Assembly (NCBI GenBank): GCA_947372225.1
Contig: CANBSV010000116.1
Span: forward strand, 1-7,552
Direction: 5' to 3'
Source: Burkholderiales bacterium
Lineage (GTDB): Bacteria; Pseudomonadota; Gammaproteobacteria; Burkholderiales; Burkholderiaceae_C
Length of the DNA: 7,552 nt
Part shown: piece by piece, positions 6,416-7,552 of the stretch
Layout: every line of letters starts with the position of its first letter
Numbering within the stretch: position 1 is the first letter of the stretch
Notes under the pieces: model-generated
What the model was told of the DNA's origin: nothing
Seen by the model: the letters and a program-made list of their open reading frames with translations, nothing else
The model's database searches: none
Translations under genes and position numbers: made by a program

Positions 6416-6720
6416 ACCTGCTGTTCGAGAAGCATGTCCGCAGTCGCGTGCCCGGCACGGCGGAACTGGGTTACCAATGGCAACTGAAGTACCGGTGGAG
6501 TCCCTTCATCGAGGGTGGCATGCAAGGGTTTGGTGACGTCGGAGCATGGGACCGTTGGGAGCCGAAGTCGCAGCAAACGCACGTTGCAGGACCCGCGATC
6601 TTCGGACGCATCAAGCTGGGAGGACATCAATCAATTCGATACAACACGGCCATGCTCTTTGGACTCACTGAAGGCGCACCCCGACACGCCATTCGAGTCC
6701 AGGCCGAGTACGAGTTCTAG
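5968..6720 (+). CDS. Exported outer-membrane-type protein of unknown function
   Basis: Protein of 250 residues with a Sec signal peptide (about 1-26, cleaved after PHAWA). The mature part alternates polar and aromatic residues (SWWFTEVYAIWHKM, YQWQLKYRWSPF, HAIRVQAEYEF) and ends in Phe, as expected for a beta-barrel outer-membrane protein recognised by the BAM machinery. GGAG at 5957-5960, seven bases before the ATG, is a good ribosome-binding site and makes this start solid. I do not recognise a named family. Placed directly after cupredoxin and FTR1, it may assist iron passage or sensing at the outer membrane, which is inference. Its first 448 bases are also covered by the run-on FTR1 frame; codon character and signal peptide show that this frame is the coding one. 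Confidence 0.85.
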   Translation: MRHALAAGALYALALSFVPIAPHAWAGPADYVSTPIVEEGEREIDFKAGTAKSRDGTRETQYSVGLGLGINSWWFTEVYAIWHKMPGESSTFDAWEWENKFQLTETGKYPVDVGFLFEIERPKDRSEGYEYRWGPLLQADITPTLQANLNLLFEKHVRSRVPGTAELGYQWQLKYRWSPFIEGGMQGFGDVGAWDRWEPKSQQTHVAGPAIFGRIKLGGHQSIRYNTAMLFGLTEGAPRHAIRVQAEYEF

Positions 6721-6760
6721 CGCCCGCGTACCGCAGGGCAAGGCGTGATCCTTTGGCTCC

Positions 6761-6780
6761 AAGCGTCAACCGGCACGCTT
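6761..6780 (+). terminator. Weak inverted repeat after the iron operon
   Basis: AAGCGT (6761-6766) and ACGCTT (6775-6780) form a 6-bp stem with an 8-base loop, 40 bases after the outer-membrane gene and just before the SOS promoter. There is no T-run after it, so termination is doubtful. Nothing else is seen between 6721 and 6789. Confidence 0.2.
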
Positions 6781-6789
6781 TCACAGGCC

Positions 6790-6817
6790 TTGACAGCTAA
6801 ACCACACCCCATATACT
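6790..6817 (+). promoter_or_regulatory. Strong sigma70 promoter under LexA control
   Basis: A perfect -35 TTGACA (6790-6795) is followed after 16 bases by TATACT (6812-6817; 5 of 6 to TATAAT). Transcription should begin near 6824, giving a leader of roughly 20 bases to the ATG at 6846. The -10 is overlapped by the LexA box, the usual layout of tightly repressed, strongly inducible SOS genes. The surrounding 6800-6835 is distinctly AT-rich compared with the rest of the window. Confidence 0.75.
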
Positions 6818-6833
6818 GTACATAAATACAGTA
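6814..6833. promoter_or_regulatory. LexA (SOS) box
   Basis: TACTGTACATAAATACAGTA fits CTGT-N8-ACAG exactly and is close to the E. coli consensus TACTGTATATATATACAGTA (18 of 20 by eye). The palindrome extends one base each side, giving 8-bp arms ATACTGTA (6813-6820) and TACAGTAT (6827-6834). Being over the -10 region, LexA binding would block RNA polymerase; DNA damage would release it. Confidence 0.85.
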
Positions 6834-6845
6834 TTGGAGTTCGCC

Positions 6846-6932
6846 ATGACCATCGACTACCGGCAGTGCTACAGACCAGAACCTTCACTCTCGTTCCCAA
6901 CCTGGGTGCGCCGTTTGTGGGTCTGGCTGTAG
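6846..6932 (+). CDS. Putative SOS-induced 28-residue small protein
   Basis: The first ORF after the LexA-controlled promoter: ATG 6846, TAG 6930-6932, 28 residues, with GGAG at 6836-6839 seven bases ahead of the ATG. The sequence starts MTIDYRQCYRPEPSL and ends FPTWVRRLWVWL. The C-terminal third is aromatic and basic (three Trp, two Arg), suggesting membrane-interface contact, but it is not a clear transmembrane helix like SOS toxin TisB. I recognise no family. It could be a genuine small protein, a leader peptide, or the start of a longer gene broken by the TAG: the same frame continues another 25 codons past it, and the +1-offset frame reads AWWQKHLDATPRKARRI. Promoter and start signals are strong; the product's function is unknown. 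Confidence 0.55.
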   Translation: MTIDYRQCYRPEPSLSFPTWVRRLWVWL

Positions 6933-6940
6933 GGGTGTCG

Positions 6941-6993
6941 CCGGCGCGTGGTGGCAGAAACATTTGGACGCCACGCCACGCAAAGCGCGCCGG
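6941..6993 (+). repeat. Long interrupted inverted repeat behind the SOS small ORF
   Basis: CCGGCGCG (6941-6948) is perfectly complementary to CGCGCCGG (6986-6993). Inside it TGG-TGGC (6949-6955) can pair with GCCA-CG-CCA (6970-6978) with short bulges, giving about 15 pairs around a 14-base loop. No T-run follows. It may stabilise or end the short SOS transcript, or hide the start region of the GTG gene at 7007. Confidence 0.4.
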
Positions 6994-7006
6994 ATAATCA
7001 GCTTCA

Positions 7007-7405
7007 GTGAAAGCCCTTCGCCTCATCCTTCTGGTGCTGCTTGCGTTGCTGCTGCCCATCCGCGGCGCGCTTGGTGCGGCCATGATGTGTCCTGAAGGAG
7101 GAGTCAGTGTCAGCATGACAGCGACGGCTCCTGCCTCGGGCCACCACCATCATTCAGCGGACAACGAAACGGCGGCGCTTCATCACGGTCAGCCGTCCTC
7201 AAGCGACCACACCCATACCGATACAACCGCACACGCGGGTGGCTGCAACAACTGCGCTTCTTGCTGTTCGGTGACGCCCGTGCTGAGTGCCCTGCCAGCG
7301 ATTCAGGCGCCGGTCGATGTCGAAGCGGTGAGCTTCCCGCCACTGCTGCTGCCGGCACCCACGTTCCACTGCGACGCGCAAGAGCGTCCCCCTCGAAGCA
7401 CCTGA
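7007..7405 (+). CDS. Secreted His/Cys-rich putative metal-binding protein
   Basis: Protein of 132 residues starting at GTG 7007, the only start codon between an in-frame TAA at 6995 and the signal peptide (residues 1 to ~24, MKALRLILLVLLALLLP). The mature part is full of metal ligands: HHHH (46-49), HH (59-60), His68, His70, His76, then CNNCASCC (80-87), and Cys28 and Cys122. It ends QERPPRST; an ERPPR-type end recalls small DUF2946/CopL-like copper-associated proteins, but that family call is tentative. Likely role is binding copper or another soft metal in the periplasm. No clear ribosome-binding site. It may be read from the SOS promoter 190 bases upstream, since no terminator with a T-run lies between; its own promoter was not found. 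Confidence 0.75.
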   Translation: MKALRLILLVLLALLLPIRGALGAAMMCPEGGVSVSMTATAPASGHHHHSADNETAALHHGQPSSSDHTHTDTTAHAGGCNNCASCCSVTPVLSALPAIQAPVDVEAVSFPPLLLPAPTFHCDAQERPPRST

Positions 7406-7412
7406 CCCTGCG

Positions 7413-7431
7413 AGGCCTCCTTGGGGGGCCT
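7413..7431 (+). terminator. GC hairpin followed by TTT
   Basis: GGCCTCC (7414-7420) pairs with GGGGGCC (7424-7430), with an outer A-T pair and one G-U, loop TTG, then TTT at 7431-7433. It begins eight bases after the stop of the His/Cys-rich gene. It is a short terminator-like structure, though the U tract is poor. Confidence 0.45.
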
Positions 7432-7437
7432 TTGGGG

Positions 7438-7458
7438 CCCGTGCGCGCTGCGCGCGGG
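7438..7458 (+). repeat. Strong 9-bp hairpin
   Basis: CCCGTGCGC (7438-7446) pairs with GCGCGCGGG (7450-7458), one G-U pair, loop GCT. No T-run follows. It is the second of three stacked hairpins behind the His/Cys-rich gene. Confidence 0.45.
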
Positions 7459-7463
7459 ATTCA

Positions 7464-7495
7464 GCCGCCGGGCTTGAGCCCGCGGCGGTTCATTT
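7464..7495 (+). terminator. Probable intrinsic terminator
   Basis: CCGCCGGGCT (7465-7474) pairs with AGCCCGCGGCGG (7477-7488) with a two-base bulge and a TG loop, followed by the T-rich stretch TTCATTT (7489-7495). This is the best terminator candidate after the His/Cys-rich gene. Confidence 0.5.
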
Positions 7496-7506
7496 GACTT
7501 CGACCC

Positions 7507-7552
7507 ATGAACAACCAACCCGGATCCACTGCGTGCCAAGGCGACGCAGTCG
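7507..7552 (+). CDS. Possible start of a further gene, cut by the window end
   Basis: ATG 7507 opens a frame of 15 codons (MNNQPGSTACQGDAV) up to the window edge, just after the hairpin cluster. There is no clear ribosome-binding site, and the stretch also holds an inverted repeat (ACTGCGT 7528-7534 with ACGCAGT 7544-7550), so it could equally be non-coding. Confidence 0.3.
   Translation, partial: MNNQPGSTACQGDAV

Noticed and set aside
5836..6630. 264-codon minus-strand frame opposite the FTR1 tail and the outer-membrane-type gene
   Set aside because: It is antisense to a plus-strand gene with signal peptide and good ribosome-binding site, has no recognisable domain, and long antisense frames are common in GC-rich DNA.
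1..7552. CRISPR array, tRNA or rRNA genes, insertion sequences or prophage parts
   Set aside because: No regularly spaced repeats, tRNA-like cloverleaf, rRNA stretch, transposase or integrase motif was seen by eye.

Overview
The window is GC-rich, tightly packed bacterial DNA. The order surE-pcm-nlpD-rlmD, the protein styles, and the pairing of an FTR1 permease with a cupredoxin suggest a beta-proteobacterium of the order Burkholderiales, perhaps Comamonadaceae-like. This is inferred from gene content only; there is no rRNA or other taxonomic marker.

Left part (1-3409, minus strand): a co-directional cluster read surE > pcm > nlpD > rlmD. surE and pcm overlap by 4 bases (GTGA), and nlpD follows pcm within about 20 bases. 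These are a survival nucleotidase, an isoaspartyl repair methyltransferase, a LysM/LytM lipoprotein that lacks the catalytic residues of M23 peptidases, and a 23S rRNA m5U methyltransferase cut by the window edge. No rpoS lies between nlpD and rlmD, where related genomes often carry it.

Middle (3410-4624): a short divergent intergenic region with a perfect 12-bp palindrome, then a plus-strand pair: a NarL/FixJ-type response regulator without a neighbouring kinase, and a translationally coupled MEKHLA (PAS-like) protein.

Iron section (4670-6720, plus): a sigma70-like promoter whose spacer holds a 19-bp Fur-box-like palindrome, then a small periplasmic cupredoxin-fold protein, an FTR1 iron permease and a signal-peptide-bearing outer-membrane-type protein. 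The FTR1 frame has no stop where the family normally ends. It runs about 450 bases into the next gene out of frame, which suggests a lost stop codon.

Right end (6721-7552): a near-ideal SOS promoter (perfect -35, LexA box over the -10) drives an ORF of only 28 codons with a good ribosome-binding site. A long inverted repeat follows, then a GTG-started secreted His/Cys-rich putative metal-binding protein, a run of GC-rich hairpins likely to include a terminator, and possibly the first codons of another gene. The LexA-controlled mini-gene is the most original element seen and matches no gene I recognise.
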